Of a DNA stretch of 64,000 nt, positions 38,923 through 48,959 are shown piece by piece. A program made the position numbers and the translations under genes. The DNA lies in contig NZ_QQNB01000001.1 in NCBI RefSeq assembly GCF_003345355.1, positions 62,001-126,000 on the forward strand, in the 5' to 3' direction. The notes under the pieces are model-generated. The model saw nothing but the letters and a program-made list of their open reading frames with translations, was not told where the DNA came from and searched no databases. Numbering within the stretch: the stretch's first letter is position 1; the number at the start of each line of letters is the position of its first letter. This DNA is from Sphingomonas aracearum. GTDB lineage: Bacteria > Pseudomonadota > Alphaproteobacteria > Sphingomonadales > Sphingomonadaceae.

Positions 38923-41268
38923 TCAGCGTCGCGGCAAGGTGACGGTCAGCAGCGTTCCCTGCCCCGGCTCGGACACGAGTTCGATCGTGCCGCCATGCGC
39001 CTCGACGAACTGGCGCGCCAGGGGCAGGCCGAGTTCCAGCACGCGCTCGCCGCCATCCGCGCCTGCGCCGGCGAACTTGTCGAAGGCGTGGGCGACCGCC
39101 TCCTCGCTCATGCCCGCGCCATCGTCCGACACGACGATCCGCGCCGCCGTCGCAGTGCCATCGGCGTGCAGCAGCACGCGGCCGCCTTCGCCCGTTCCGC
39201 TCACCGCGTGGCGCAGCAGATGCTCCACCACCTGCCGCAGTCGCCGCGCGTCACCGCGCACACGTCCGGTCGAGCGGGCGACCTCGATCACGAACTCCAG
39301 TCCCTTGCGCTTGGCCAGCGGCGCGATCTCCGTCGCCGCGCCGCGGGCGGTGGCCGCGAGGTCCACATCGCCCATCTCCACCGCCTCACCTTCGTTCTGG
39401 GTCAGGTCCAGCACTTCGTCGATCAGCAGCGACAATCGCGCCACCGACTCGAGGATCGCCTCCACATAGGCATGCGCCTCCTTGGTCAGCGTGCCGGCAT
39501 ACCCCTCGCCGAGCATCTCCGCGAAGCCGCTGATCGAGGTGAGCGGCGTGCGCAGTTCGTAGCTCATGTTGGCGACAAAGGCGGTCTTCACCCGGTCCGC
39601 CGCCTCCAGCGCTTCGTTGCGGTCGCGCAGCGCCTGTTCCGCACGGCGGCTGTCGCTGATGTCGAGCATCGTGAACAGCGCGTTGCCGTCCGGCAGCGGC
39701 ACCGCCGCGAACTCGAAATGGCGGCCATCGGCCAGGGCCACCCGCCCGCCGCGCTGCTGGCGCTCCACGGTGGCCGAGCGCACCAGCTCGGGGATCAGCG
39801 CGGCGCGATTGGGCGTCGCGAGCTTGGGCGCCACCGCATCGGCAAAGGCGTCCACCCGCGGATGCCCGGCCAGGAACTCCTCCTCGAAGCCCCAGATCGC
39901 GCGCAGCTTGTTGTTCCACAATTGCAGGCGCCCGTCGGCGGCGAACACGCCGAGCGCCTCGAACAGGTTGTCGAAGGTCGCCGTGCGCACGCGCAGCAGC
40001 GTGTCGCGCGCGCTGGCGATCTGCACCTGCTCCGTGCGATCCTCGAAAATCAGCAGCAGCCCGCCATCGGGCAGCGTCTGCGCCACCACGCGCAGGTGCG
40101 TGCCGCCGGGCAGGTGCCAATTCTCTTCGGTTGCGCCATCCGGCGCTACGAACCAGTCGCGCCGCTCCGCCTTCCAGGCCGGAAAGTCGCGCACCTCGGG
40201 CAAGCGGTTCGCTTCCCGCATCCGTTCGAGCACGCGTTCGAACTCGGGACGGTCCGCCAGCCATTCGGTGCGCATGGCGAACATGCGGCGGAACGGCTGG
40301 TTGCAGAAGACGAGGCCCCGGTCCGATCCGAACTGGGCAACGCCGGCGGAGAGCCGGTCCAGCATGCCGCGCTGCGCCTCGGCGAACCGCTTCATGCCCG
40401 AGCGCGCCTGCTCCAGCTCCTCGATGTCGACGGCAAAGCCGGCCACCCCGCCCGTGGGCAGCGGCACGTCATGCACCTGCAGCATCCGCCGGTCGCCGCG
40501 GATCGTGGCGGGCACCTGATGCACTTGCGGCCGCTTTGCATCGCGCGCGACCGCGGCGCCCTGCAGCGGCCCGCCAACCCCTGCCCCTTCCACCAGCTCG
40601 ACACCGCGGCGGACCACATCCTCCCCGTCCGACGCCTCCACGGCGGCGACATACGCCGTGTTGACCATTGCCAGCCGCAGGTCCGGACCGCGGTACCACA
40701 TGGGCAGGGGAGCGGCCTCGATCAGGCCGGTCAGCGCCTCGAAGGCTCCCCGGGCTTCCGCAACGGCTTCGGTGAGCCGGGCGATCTCGCCCTCGCTTTC
40801 GCTCGCGTCGAACGCCCACAGCATGACGCCGCCGGGCGCGCCGACCGCCTCCGGCGCCCTCTGACCCTGGACGATCAACGCGCGCCCCGATCCTTGTGGG
40901 CGCACGGCGCGGACGAAGGGACGGCCGGCTTTTTGCGCCGCCATGATGTCGCCGGTCAGCGCCGCGGCGTCGGCGGCGTCCAACCCCTCGTCGCCTCGAC
41001 TGAGATCGGCAAGATAGCGGGCGGAGGCAGGCAGGCCCAGCCAGTCGGCCAGTCTGGGCGGCACGTCCATCCTGCCATCGGCGCGCACCACCGCCGTCTG
41101 CGCCGGCGCGGCGGCGAGCAGGGCCGTCAGCCGCGCATTCTCCGCCAGCGCCGCCGCCGCCTCGCGCCGGGCGCGCAGCCCGACGAACAGCAGATACACG
41201 GCCGCAATGACGAGAACGGCCAGCACCACGCCGGCCACGACGTTCGAGGTTACGCTGCTACCGACCAC
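38923..41268 (-). CDS. divL: DivL-type histidine-kinase homologue with Tyr in place of the phospho-acceptor His
   Basis: 781 aa, close to the 769 aa of Caulobacter DivL. One membrane helix (~residues 9-31) precedes PAS-like domains (~residues 180-535) and then the HisKA and HATPase domains. The H-box reads NMSYELRTPLTSISGF, so the usual phosphorylated His is Tyr570 (codon TAC at 39559-39561). DivL shares exactly this substitution and works as a non-phosphorylating partner of CckA in the CtrA cell-cycle pathway. The N-box also looks altered: QVVEHLLRHAV has His687 where kinases carry Asn. The G-box DDGAGMS is kept. The neighbours tsaE and amgK fit the DivL locus of other alphaproteobacteria. 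Confidence 0.85.
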   Translation of the reverse strand: MVGSSVTSNVVAGVVLAVLVIAAVYLLFVGLRARREAAAALAENARLTALLAAAPAQTAVVRADGRMDVPPRLADWLGLPASARYLADLSRGDEGLDAADAAALTGDIMAAQKAGRPFVRAVRPQGSGRALIVQGQRAPEAVGAPGGVMLWAFDASESEGEIARLTEAVAEARGAFEALTGLIEAAPLPMWYRGPDLRLAMVNTAYVAAVEASDGEDVVRRGVELVEGAGVGGPLQGAAVARDAKRPQVHQVPATIRGDRRMLQVHDVPLPTGGVAGFAVDIEELEQARSGMKRFAEAQRGMLDRLSAGVAQFGSDRGLVFCNQPFRRMFAMRTEWLADRPEFERVLERMREANRLPEVRDFPAWKAERRDWFVAPDGATEENWHLPGGTHLRVVAQTLPDGGLLLIFEDRTEQVQIASARDTLLRVRTATFDNLFEALGVFAADGRLQLWNNKLRAIWGFEEEFLAGHPRVDAFADAVAPKLATPNRAALIPELVRSATVERQQRGGRVALADGRHFEFAAVPLPDGNALFTMLDISDSRRAEQALRDRNEALEAADRVKTAFVANMSYELRTPLTSISGFAEMLGEGYAGTLTKEAHAYVEAILESVARLSLLIDEVLDLTQNEGEAVEMGDVDLAATARGAATEIAPLAKRKGLEFVIEVARSTGRVRGDARRLRQVVEHLLRHAVSGTGEGGRVLLHADGTATAARIVVSDDGAGMSEEAVAHAFDKFAGAGADGGERVLELGLPLARQFVEAHGGTIELVSEPGQGTLLTVTLPRR

Positions 41269-41288
41269 TCATGCCCCTTGAAACGGCT

Positions 41289-41318
41289 CCGGCGCGAAAG
41301 GGAGCCCTTTCGCGCCGG
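41289..41318 (-). terminator. Long hairpin after ahcY
   Basis: CCGGCGCGAAAGGG - ag - CCCTTTCGCGCCGG, with perfect 14-bp arms, lies 48 nt beyond the ahcY stop and 21 nt before the divL start. It should end the ahcY transcript and separate it from the divL operon. Confidence 0.7.
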
Positions 41319-41365
41319 TCCTAAGGCAGGTTGCGCCCTCCCGCAAAGAGGAAAGCGCCGCCGGA

Positions 41366-42793
<1,428 letters not shown>

Positions 42794-42846
42794 TCTCCGG
42801 CAGATGTGGATCGCCGCGCCCTAGCCGCTCCCCGGGTCCGGATCAA

Positions 42847-42866
42847 ATATAAAGATGTCTTTATAT
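42847..42866. promoter_or_regulatory. Palindromic operator upstream of ahcY
   Basis: ATATAAAGA - tg - TCTTTATAT: perfect 9-bp arms, markedly AT-rich in a GC-rich genome, located 54 nt upstream of the ahcY ATG and 7 nt before the yqgE stop. Similar palindromes precede methionine and SAH-cycle genes in several proteobacteria, where ArsR-family regulators (SahR-like) bind. That assignment is from memory and is an inference here; no such regulator is in the window. Confidence 0.6.
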
Positions 42867-42873
42867 GGCCCGG

Positions 42874-43434
42874 TCAGGCGTGCCCGGCGCTGTTCGCCAG
42901 CAGTTGCGGGTCGATCCCGGCACTGCAGAAGGCGCTTTCCCAACGCAGATCCGCGTCCACCGCATAAAGGAGGTCTTCGGTTCCCGGCGTGTTGAACCAG
43001 CCATGCCGGCCCATTTCCTCGTCCAGCTGCCCCTCGCCCCACCCGGCATAGCCGAGCGCGACCAGCCAGCGGCTCGGCCCCTTCCCTTCGGCAATGGCGC
43101 GCAGCACGTCCACCGTGCCGGACAGCGCCCAGCGGCCCGCAACATCGATCGTGTCCTGCCCGCCCCAGTCCGTGGAGTGCACCACAAAGCCGCGGCGAGG
43201 CTCCACCGGTCCGCCGGAATGAACCGGCGCATCGGGCGCGTCGCCCGGCTCGATGTCGAACTGCTTGAGCAGTGCATGGAAGCCCAGCCCGGCGATCGCT
43301 TCCCCGATGCCGATGCCGATGGCGCCGCTTTCGTCGTGCGCGCACACCGCGATCACCGCGCGCTCGAACCGCGGATCGCCGATCCCCGGCATCGCAAGAA
43401 GGAACTGGCCGGTCAGGAACTGCACATCATCCAT
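42874..43434 (-). CDS. YqgE/AlgH-family protein (DUF179)
   Basis: 186 aa from the ATG at 43434 (MDDVQFLTGQFLLAMPGIGD); the frame is open further upstream but homology starts here. The family core 'GQFLLAMPGIGDPRFERAVI' and 'VHSGGPVEPRRGFVVHSTDW' (G-G-P-V motif) is present. The function is not established; names such as AlgH reflect an early report in Pseudomonas alginate regulation. It precedes ahcY in the same direction, but the operator between them argues for separate control. Confidence 0.9.
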   Translation of the reverse strand: MDDVQFLTGQFLLAMPGIGDPRFERAVIAVCAHDESGAIGIGIGEAIAGLGFHALLKQFDIEPGDAPDAPVHSGGPVEPRRGFVVHSTDWGGQDTIDVAGRWALSGTVDVLRAIAEGKGPSRWLVALGYAGWGEGQLDEEMGRHGWFNTPGTEDLLYAVDADLRWESAFCSAGIDPQLLANSAGHA

Positions 43435-43550
43435 GGGGAGAGAACCGAAAGGGCCTGTCACCGTTCCGCGAGCGCTTGAAATCGCGGCAGCCTTGGCCGA
43501 CCTGTCGCCCGCCGCTCCATCCTCGTTGCGGCACAACAGGAGAACAGGCG

Positions 43551-44030
43551 ATGACGATCGGCGTGGGCGACAAACTGCCCGACACCATGCTCACCAGGGT
43601 CACCCCGGACGGCCCGGATCAGGTATCCAGCCAGGAGTTCTTCGCGGGGCGCCGGGTTGCGCTGTTCTCCGTGCCGGGGGCCTTCACCCCCACCTGCTCG
43701 GCCCGTCACCTGCCCGGTTTCGTGGACAAGGCAGAAGAGCTGAAGGCGAGGGGCGTGGACGAGATCGCCTGCACCGCCGTGAACGATGCGTTCGTCATGG
43801 GTGCCTGGAGCAAGTCGGCGGGATCGAACGCGGTGACGATGCTGGCCGATGGCAATGGCGACTTTGTCGACGCGCTGGGCCTCACCATGGACGGCTCCAA
43901 GTTCGGCATGGGCACGCGCGGCCAGCGTTTTTCCATGTTGGTGAACGACGGCACGGTGGAGGCGCTGAACGTCGAGGCACTGGGCGAATTCAAGGTCAGC
44001 TCCGCGGAGCATCTGCTGGACACCATGTGA
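43551..44030 (+). CDS. Peroxiredoxin, Prx5/AhpE-like (thioredoxin-fold peroxidase)
   Basis: 159 aa. The start ATG at 43551 has AGGAG 8 nt upstream. The peroxidatic Cys is in VPGAFTPTCSARHLPGF (~residue 50), the Prx5 signature with T-P-x-C, and the catalytic Arg is in 'RGQRFSMLVNDG' (~residue 125). These enzymes reduce H2O2 and organic hydroperoxides using glutathione or thioredoxin. No second Cys is obvious, so it is probably of the 1-Cys type. It is divergent from yqgE, and a terminator follows. Confidence 0.93.
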   Translation: MTIGVGDKLPDTMLTRVTPDGPDQVSSQEFFAGRRVALFSVPGAFTPTCSARHLPGFVDKAEELKARGVDEIACTAVNDAFVMGAWSKSAGSNAVTMLADGNGDFVDALGLTMDGSKFGMGTRGQRFSMLVNDGTVEALNVEALGEFKVSSAEHLLDTM

Positions 44031-44038
44031 GACAATGG

Positions 44039-44070
44039 CGGGCGGGCGCGGCGCGCCGTCCGCCCGCCCG
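44039..44070 (+). terminator. Hairpin after the peroxiredoxin gene
   Basis: CGGGCGGGCG - N12 - CGCCCGCCCG followed by TCTT, starting 9 nt after the stop. Confidence 0.65.
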
Positions 44071-44107
44071 TCTTGCCAGAGTCATCCCCGAGCTTTAGCG
44101 ATCCGCC

Positions 44108-45544
44108 ATGACACCCGCAGAAACCATCGTGGCCGAGCTGGACCGCCTGTACACCGCGTCCGTTGACCGGCTCCAGGCCGCGCTCAACGCCTATCTTGCC
44201 GACCGCACGCTTCCCGCGCCGCAGAGCCGCCGCGACGGCTCCTTCGCCTATCCGGAGATCCGGCTGCGGTATCGCGGCGGGCCGTCCCAGGCCACGCCGA
44301 TGCGCTCCTTCGGTCGCATGGTCACGCCTGGCGAATACCGCATCTCGGTCACCAAGCCGGCGATCTTCCGTGACTATCTCGTGGAGCAGCTCACCCTGCT
44401 GATCGAGGACTATGACGTGGACGTCTCCGCGGTCGAGGGACGGCAGGAGATCCCGTTTCCCTATGTGCTGGATGCCGGCCATGCGATGAGCCTGGACCAG
44501 GTCTCGGTCGCCGAGCTCGCGCGCCACTTTCCGGCAACGGAGCTTTCCGCGATCGGCGACGAGATCGCCGATGGCCTCTACTCCGTGGTGGACGACGTTC
44601 GCCCGCTGGCGTTGTTCGACGGCCTGCGCACCGACTTCAGCCTTGCCCGGCTGCGGCACTATACGGGCACGCCGCCCGAGCACACGCAACGCTACGTGCT
44701 GTTCACCAACTATCACCGCTACGTCGACGAATTCGTGCGCTGGGCGTGCAGCCAGCTGGGCGACGGCTCGCGCTATACCGCGGTGTCCGGAGCGGGCGGC
44801 GTGCTTGTCGACAATCCGGCGGACGTCGACAAGCTCGTCAGCGACAGCGCGTGGCGGCGGCACCAGATGCCGGCCTATCACCTGATCGCGCCCGACAATA
44901 CCGGCATCACGCTCGTCAACATCGGCGTGGGTCCGTCCAACGCCAAGACGATCTGCGACCATCTCGCGGTGATGCGGCCGGAAGCGTGGATGATGATCGG
45001 CCACTGCGGCGGCCTGCGCCCCTCGCAACGCATCGGCGACTATGTCCTGGCGCACGCCTATCTGCGCGACGATCACATCATGGACGACGTGCTGCCACCC
45101 GAGATCCCGGTTCCGGCGATCGCCGAGGTGCAGCAGGCGCTTGCCCGCGCGGCGGCAACCGTGTCCGGCCAGTCCGCCGACGAGCTGAAGCGTCGGCTGC
45201 GCACCGGCACCATCGTCACCACCGACGATCGCAACTGGGAACTGCGCTACACCCGCTCCGCGCTGCGTTTCTCGCTCAGCCGCGCCGTCGGCATCGACAT
45301 GGAGTCCGCCACCATCGCGGCGCAGGGCTACCGGTTCCGCGTGCCCTACGGCACGCTGCTGTGCGTTTCCGACAAGCCGCTGCACGGCGAACTGAAGCTT
45401 CCGGGCCAGGCCAATCGCTTCTACGAACGGGCGATCAGCGAGCACATGCGCATCGGCATCGAAGCCTGCGAGGAACTGCGCCGGGAGGGCGCCGGCCTCC
45501 ATTCCCGCAAGCTGCGCGCGTTCAACGAGCCTCCGTTCCGCTGA
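44108..45544 (+). CDS. amn: AMP nucleosidase
   Basis: 478 aa, the length of bacterial Amn. It hydrolyses AMP to adenine and ribose 5-phosphate, adjusting the adenylate pool. The N-terminal regulatory domain (EIRLRYRGGPSQATPMRSFG) is followed by the nucleoside-phosphorylase-like catalytic domain: 'NIGVGPSNAKTICDHLAVMR', 'GHCGGLRPSQRIGDYVLAHAY' and VGIDMESATIAAQG, the purine and ribose pocket motif. It lies 77 nt after the peroxiredoxin stop. Confidence 0.95.
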   Translation: MTPAETIVAELDRLYTASVDRLQAALNAYLADRTLPAPQSRRDGSFAYPEIRLRYRGGPSQATPMRSFGRMVTPGEYRISVTKPAIFRDYLVEQLTLLIEDYDVDVSAVEGRQEIPFPYVLDAGHAMSLDQVSVAELARHFPATELSAIGDEIADGLYSVVDDVRPLALFDGLRTDFSLARLRHYTGTPPEHTQRYVLFTNYHRYVDEFVRWACSQLGDGSRYTAVSGAGGVLVDNPADVDKLVSDSAWRRHQMPAYHLIAPDNTGITLVNIGVGPSNAKTICDHLAVMRPEAWMMIGHCGGLRPSQRIGDYVLAHAYLRDDHIMDDVLPPEIPVPAIAEVQQALARAAATVSGQSADELKRRLRTGTIVTTDDRNWELRYTRSALRFSLSRAVGIDMESATIAAQGYRFRVPYGTLLCVSDKPLHGELKLPGQANRFYERAISEHMRIGIEACEELRREGAGLHSRKLRAFNEPPFR

Positions 45545-45619
45545 GTTTCGTGACAGAAAGAGGAAACCAGAAGGCGTTCACGCGTTACGGGGGCTCAACG
45601 ATCAGGGAGGTGACCAGAG

Positions 45620-46126
45620 ATGGCGACCGAGACCGACGCTCCGAAGAAGCCCCGTACCCGCCGCACCAGCGCCGCCAAGGCGAACAGCGCCGAAACGCCC
45701 TCCTCGGCCAACGACAGCGGTTCCGATAACGACAACGGCGAGGCGAAACCGGCGACCCAGCGCAAGACCGCCGCGCGCCGCACGTCGGCCGCCTCGTCGT
45801 CGAAATCCGCTCCGAAGGCAGCGAGCACGCGCGCCAGGAGCAGCCGCAGCACTGCCTCCAAGAGCACCGCTGCCAAGACCAGCGGCACCAGCAAGAGCGC
45901 CGCCAAGAAGAAAGAAGGCAGCGGCTGGACCAAGGCGGCGATCGTGGGCGGCGTGGCGGCGGTGGGCGCGGCGGCAACCGCGGCCTTTGTGGCCCTGCGC
46001 CCCGGCGCCAAGTCCAGCGACGATGCGGTACCCGGCGGCAAGGCGCATCAGGCGGATGGCACCGACAGCTCCAAGGAGTTCCAGGCCGGCATCGCCGACG
46101 AGGGCATGATCCCCGAGAAGATCTGA
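45620..46126 (+). CDS. Lys/Ala/Ser-rich protein with one membrane helix
   Basis: 168 aa, no enzyme family recognised. Residues 1-~108 are low-complexity, Ser/Ala/Lys/Arg-rich and histone-H1-like, with repeated AAK/TSK/ASTR units. A hydrophobic helix (~residues 113-133, AAIVGGVAAVGAAATAAFVA) follows, and then an acidic tail. GGGAGG lies ~8 nt upstream of the ATG. A membrane protein with a basic, DNA- or RNA-binding cytoplasmic arm would fit; this is inferred from composition only. Confidence 0.7.
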   Translation: MATETDAPKKPRTRRTSAAKANSAETPSSANDSGSDNDNGEAKPATQRKTAARRTSAASSSKSAPKAASTRARSSRSTASKSTAAKTSGTSKSAAKKKEGSGWTKAAIVGGVAAVGAAATAAFVALRPGAKSSDDAVPGGKAHQADGTDSSKEFQAGIADEGMIPEKI

Positions 46127-46162
46127 GCCGGGCTCGTCTTGCCCGGCGCATAGGAGGTTTCC

Positions 46163-46192
46163 GTCGCTGCCGATCGAAAGGTCGGCGGCGAC
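46163..46192. terminator. Hairpin between convergent genes
   Basis: GTCGCTGCCGATC - gaaa - GGTCGGCGGCGAC, with a stem of ~13 pairs and one mismatch plus a GNRA-type loop, is followed by TTGTCTTT on the + strand. It ends the 45620-46126 gene and may serve the convergent hydrolase gene. Confidence 0.7.
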
Positions 46193-46219
46193 CTGCTTGT
46201 CTTTCACCGGCGCCGGACT

Positions 46220-46978
46220 CTAGCCTGCTAGAAACGCGGCGATCGCCTTCCCGAGCTCCGGCTTGGTGACCGAACTCATGTGACCGCCCGGAACCTCCAC
46301 ATAGCTCGCATGGGGCAGCGTGGCGGCGAGATCAGGCGCGCTGCCGTTGTCGAAGTCCTCGGCGCCAGCGACCACCAGAGTGGGCCAGGCGAACCCGCGC
46401 AGCGTCTCGATAGGGGTGGACACGAACGTGTCGAGGATGCCGAGCAACGCTACCGGATCGCCGCGCGTGGTCTTGAGAAAGGCCTCCGCCATCCATTCCG
46501 GGCTGCCGCGTTCGTGCTGGCCGAGGTTGGTCAGGATGTTGCGGAAGTGGCCCGCACGACGGTTCACCGACGTGAGCCCGTCCAGCCCCATGCCGGAAAA
46601 GATCACCTTGCGGGGGTTCGCGCCGCGCGCCAGCAGCCGCGCCGTGGTGCGCGCGCCCAGGGAGTAGCCGCCCAGGTCGAAGTCCTGCAATCCGAGCCGG
46701 TCGATCAGCGCCTCCGCATCCATCGCCAGCGCATCCGGAGGATAGGCAGCCGCGTCATGCGGCTTGTCGCTGGCCCCATGCGCGCGCAGGTCCGGCATGA
46801 TGACCCGGAAGCCCCGCGCGGCGATCGCTTCCGCATGGCCGTACCGGACCCAGTTCGTCACCGCGTCCGAGAAATAGCCGTGGATCAGCAGCACCGGCCG
46901 CCCCTCCCCGAGCTCGCGCCAGGCCAGGCGCGTGCCGTCGAAGCTTTCGAAGAAGGTCGGTTCAGGGGGTTGTGCCAA
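46220..46978 (-). CDS. Alpha/beta-hydrolase fold protein
   Basis: 252 aa if the TTG at 46978 is used (product ...AQPPEPTFFESFDGTRLAWREL), preceded by GGAAG; an ATG at 47008 would add ten residues. The fold is clear: oxyanion-hole region LLIHGYFSD, nucleophile elbow GGYSLGARTT (Ser ~110), acid in VVAGAEDFDN and His in VPGGHMSSV. The substrate is unknown. The start overlaps the 3' end of the frameshifted GFA gene, so the two were probably one transcription unit. Confidence 0.85.
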   Translation of the reverse strand: MAQPPEPTFFESFDGTRLAWRELGEGRPVLLIHGYFSDAVTNWVRYGHAEAIAARGFRVIMPDLRAHGASDKPHDAAAYPPDALAMDAEALIDRLGLQDFDLGGYSLGARTTARLLARGANPRKVIFSGMGLDGLTSVNRRAGHFRNILTNLGQHERGSPEWMAEAFLKTTRGDPVALLGILDTFVSTPIETLRGFAWPTLVVAGAEDFDNGSAPDLAATLPHASYVEVPGGHMSSVTKPELGKAIAAFLAG

Positions 46979-47425
46979 GGCTCTTCCACTTCGCAGCAAT
47001 GTTCGCATTCTCGTCCGTCCGCATAGCGGACAGGTGGCCGGTGTCGACCCATGCCGGATGGCGACTCTCGACGCCATGATGACGCATCGGCCGGAAACGC
47101 GCCGGATGGTCGAAGCTGCCGATGGTCAGGTCCATGTGCAGCTCCCCGTCGCCCTCATAGGTGAGCGACGTTCCGCATTCCGCGCAGAACCCCCGCCGCG
47201 CGAAGGGCGACGAGCGAAACCGGTCGGGCGCGCGGGTCAGCCACTCCACATCGGCCACGGCCACCTGCTTCAGTGCGGCGGAGACATGGCCCACGCGCGC
47301 TGGCACATCCGGCAGTGGCATAGATAGGCATCGTCGTTCTCGATGCGCACCGCGAAGCGAACCCGCCCGCATTGGCAACCTCCCTCAACGCGGCGCTCGG
47401 AAGTTTGTTGCTGGCCTGTTGCCAT
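46962..47425 (-). pseudogene. GFA-family (glutathione-dependent formaldehyde-activating-like) gene with a frameshift
   Basis: Two frames together give one GFA protein. The first, from the ATG at 47425, encodes [12 protein letters not shown] and CHCRMCQRA, then runs into a stop at 47270. The second continues the homology with [20 protein letters not shown], then 'GFCAECGTSLTYEGDGE' and on to 46962. The join needs one extra base near 47303-47310 in the run GCGCGCGTGGGCC, so a 1-nt deletion is the simplest explanation. All zinc ligands (CxCG, CxCxxC, CxxC) are present across both parts. It is either a real recent pseudogene or a sequencing error. It is divergent from the marR gene. Confidence 0.75.
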
Positions 47426-47455
47426 TATATAAGCATCCTCACTATATGCGCGCCC

Positions 47456-47899
47456 ATGAGTGATCCGCTCGGCTTTCTGCTCACCGATGTCGCACGCCTC
47501 CTCCGCCGGCGCTTCGACGAGCGCGTGCGCGCGCTGGGCGTGACCCGTCCGCAATGGCGCACGCTGACAACGCTGAGCCGCCACGAAGGAGCCAATCAGG
47601 GCACGCTTGCCGATCTTCTCGAGGTCGAGCCCATCACTCTGTGCCGGATGATCGACCGCCTGGAAGAAAGCGGCCTGGTGGAGCGCCGCCGCGATCCTGC
47701 CGACCGCCGTGCCTGGCAGATCTTTCTCACCGATGCGGCGCGCCCCATGCTCGACAAGCTGCGCGCCCATGCCGATGCGCTGATCGGGCATGCACTCGCC
47801 GGCCTCGACACCGCGGAGCAGCAGCAGTTCGCGGCCGCGCTGGAATTGCTCCGCGCCAACCTCCTCCTTTCCGAAAGCGACCAGGCCGCCCATGGCTGA
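47456..47899 (+). CDS. MarR-family transcriptional regulator
   Basis: 147 aa. The winged HTH is visible: '[20 protein letters not shown]' (helix 2-3), '[20 protein letters not shown]' (recognition helix) and the wing '[20 protein letters not shown]' with the D-x-R-x motif. It is first in an operon with HlyD and DHA2 efflux genes, with 8-nt overlaps at each junction, so it most likely represses this operon and responds to an exported compound. AT-rich half-sites (TTATATAAG ... CTATATG) lie just upstream at 47425-47449. Confidence 0.92.
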   Translation: MSDPLGFLLTDVARLLRRRFDERVRALGVTRPQWRTLTTLSRHEGANQGTLADLLEVEPITLCRMIDRLEESGLVERRRDPADRRAWQIFLTDAARPMLDKLRAHADALIGHALAGLDTAEQQQFAAALELLRANLLLSESDQAAHG

Positions 47900-48959
47900 C
47901 CGTGACCCCGATATCGACACCGCAGCCGCCGCGCCGCTGGACACTGCGCCCACGCGGAAGCGCCGTTGGCTGCGGCCGCTGCTTCTGTTTGCCGTGCCCC
48001 TGCTCATCGCGGCGGGCGGCGCTTATTTCTATTTCACCGGCGGGCGGTATGTGTCCACCGACAATGCCTATGTTCAGCAGGACATGATCTCGGTGAGCCC
48101 GGACGTGGCCGGGCGCATCGTCAGCGTGAACGTGCGGGAGAACCAGCGGGTGAAGGCCGGCGACGTGCTGTTCACCCTGGATGCCGAGCCGTTCCGCATC
48201 GCGCTGGCGCAAGCGAACGCAGCGATCGCCAATGCCCGCGTCTCGGTCAGCACGATGGCCACCGATACCGGCAGCGCGCAGGCGGACATCGCCAGTGCGC
48301 AGGCGGACATCGCGCTCGCCCGCGCCAATTACGATCGGCAGGCCAAGCTGATGGAGCAGGGCTTCACCACCCGCACCGCCCTGGACGCGGCACGGCAGCA
48401 GCTGGCCGCCGGCGAAGCGAAGCTCGCCACCGCGCGCGCCTCTCAGGCCCGCGCCCGCGCGCAGCTCGGCAGCGGCGGAGGCTCGCGCACCCCTGCGGCG
48501 ATCCAGACGGCCATTGCCCAGCGCGACGCCGCTGCGCTGAACCTGCGCCGCACGACGGTTCGCGCGCCCAAGGACGGCATCGTCAGCCAGACCAGCCGGC
48601 TGCAGGTCGGCAACATCACTCCCTCCGGCGTGCCGGCGCTCAGCCTTGTGGTGAGCCAGGGCACATGGGTGACGGCAAACTTCAAGGAAACCGATCTCGA
48701 TCACATGTCGGTCGGTCAGTGCGCCACCCTGGATTTCGACGCATATCGCGGGCTGGAGGTTCGCGGCCGGGTGGAATCGATCGGTGCGGGCACCGGATCG
48801 GAATTCTCGGTGCTTCCCGCGCAGAATGCGACCGGCAACTGGGTGAAGGTGACGCAGCGCGTGCCCGTGCGCATCGCGATTCTCGGTCGTCCGGCGCGCG
48901 CCATGATCGCCGGGCTTTCCACCGACGTATCGGTGGACACGCAGTCGCATTGTGGCTGA
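47892..48959 (+). CDS. HlyD/EmrA-family periplasmic adaptor subunit
   Basis: 355 aa. One membrane helix (~residues 27-46, [20 protein letters not shown]) anchors the adaptor. Then come the lipoyl half-motif '[20 protein letters not shown]', a coiled-coil hairpin (~95-210) and the second half-motif '[20 protein letters not shown]', which is the EmrA pattern. It bridges the inner-membrane pump to an outer-membrane channel. The start overlaps the marR stop by 8 nt, and its end overlaps the DHA2 gene by 8 nt. No TolC-like gene is adjacent. Confidence 0.93.
   Translation: MADRDPDIDTAAAAPLDTAPTRKRRWLRPLLLFAVPLLIAAGGAYFYFTGGRYVSTDNAYVQQDMISVSPDVAGRIVSVNVRENQRVKAGDVLFTLDAEPFRIALAQANAAIANARVSVSTMATDTGSAQADIASAQADIALARANYDRQAKLMEQGFTTRTALDAARQQLAAGEAKLATARASQARARAQLGSGGGSRTPAAIQTAIAQRDAAALNLRRTTVRAPKDGIVSQTSRLQVGNITPSGVPALSLVVSQGTWVTANFKETDLDHMSVGQCATLDFDAYRGLEVRGRVESIGAGTGSEFSVLPAQNATGNWVKVTQRVPVRIAILGRPARAMIAGLSTDVSVDTQSHCG

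Noticed and set aside
42794..42873. SAH/SAM riboswitch upstream of ahcY
   Set aside because: The leader is short, contains no recognisable aptamer pairing, and the striking feature is a DNA palindrome typical of a protein operator.
46127..46219. Small gene between the Lys/Ala-rich protein and the hydrolase
   Set aside because: The stretch is dominated by a terminator-like hairpin, and no frame with a start and ribosome binding site of useful length fits.
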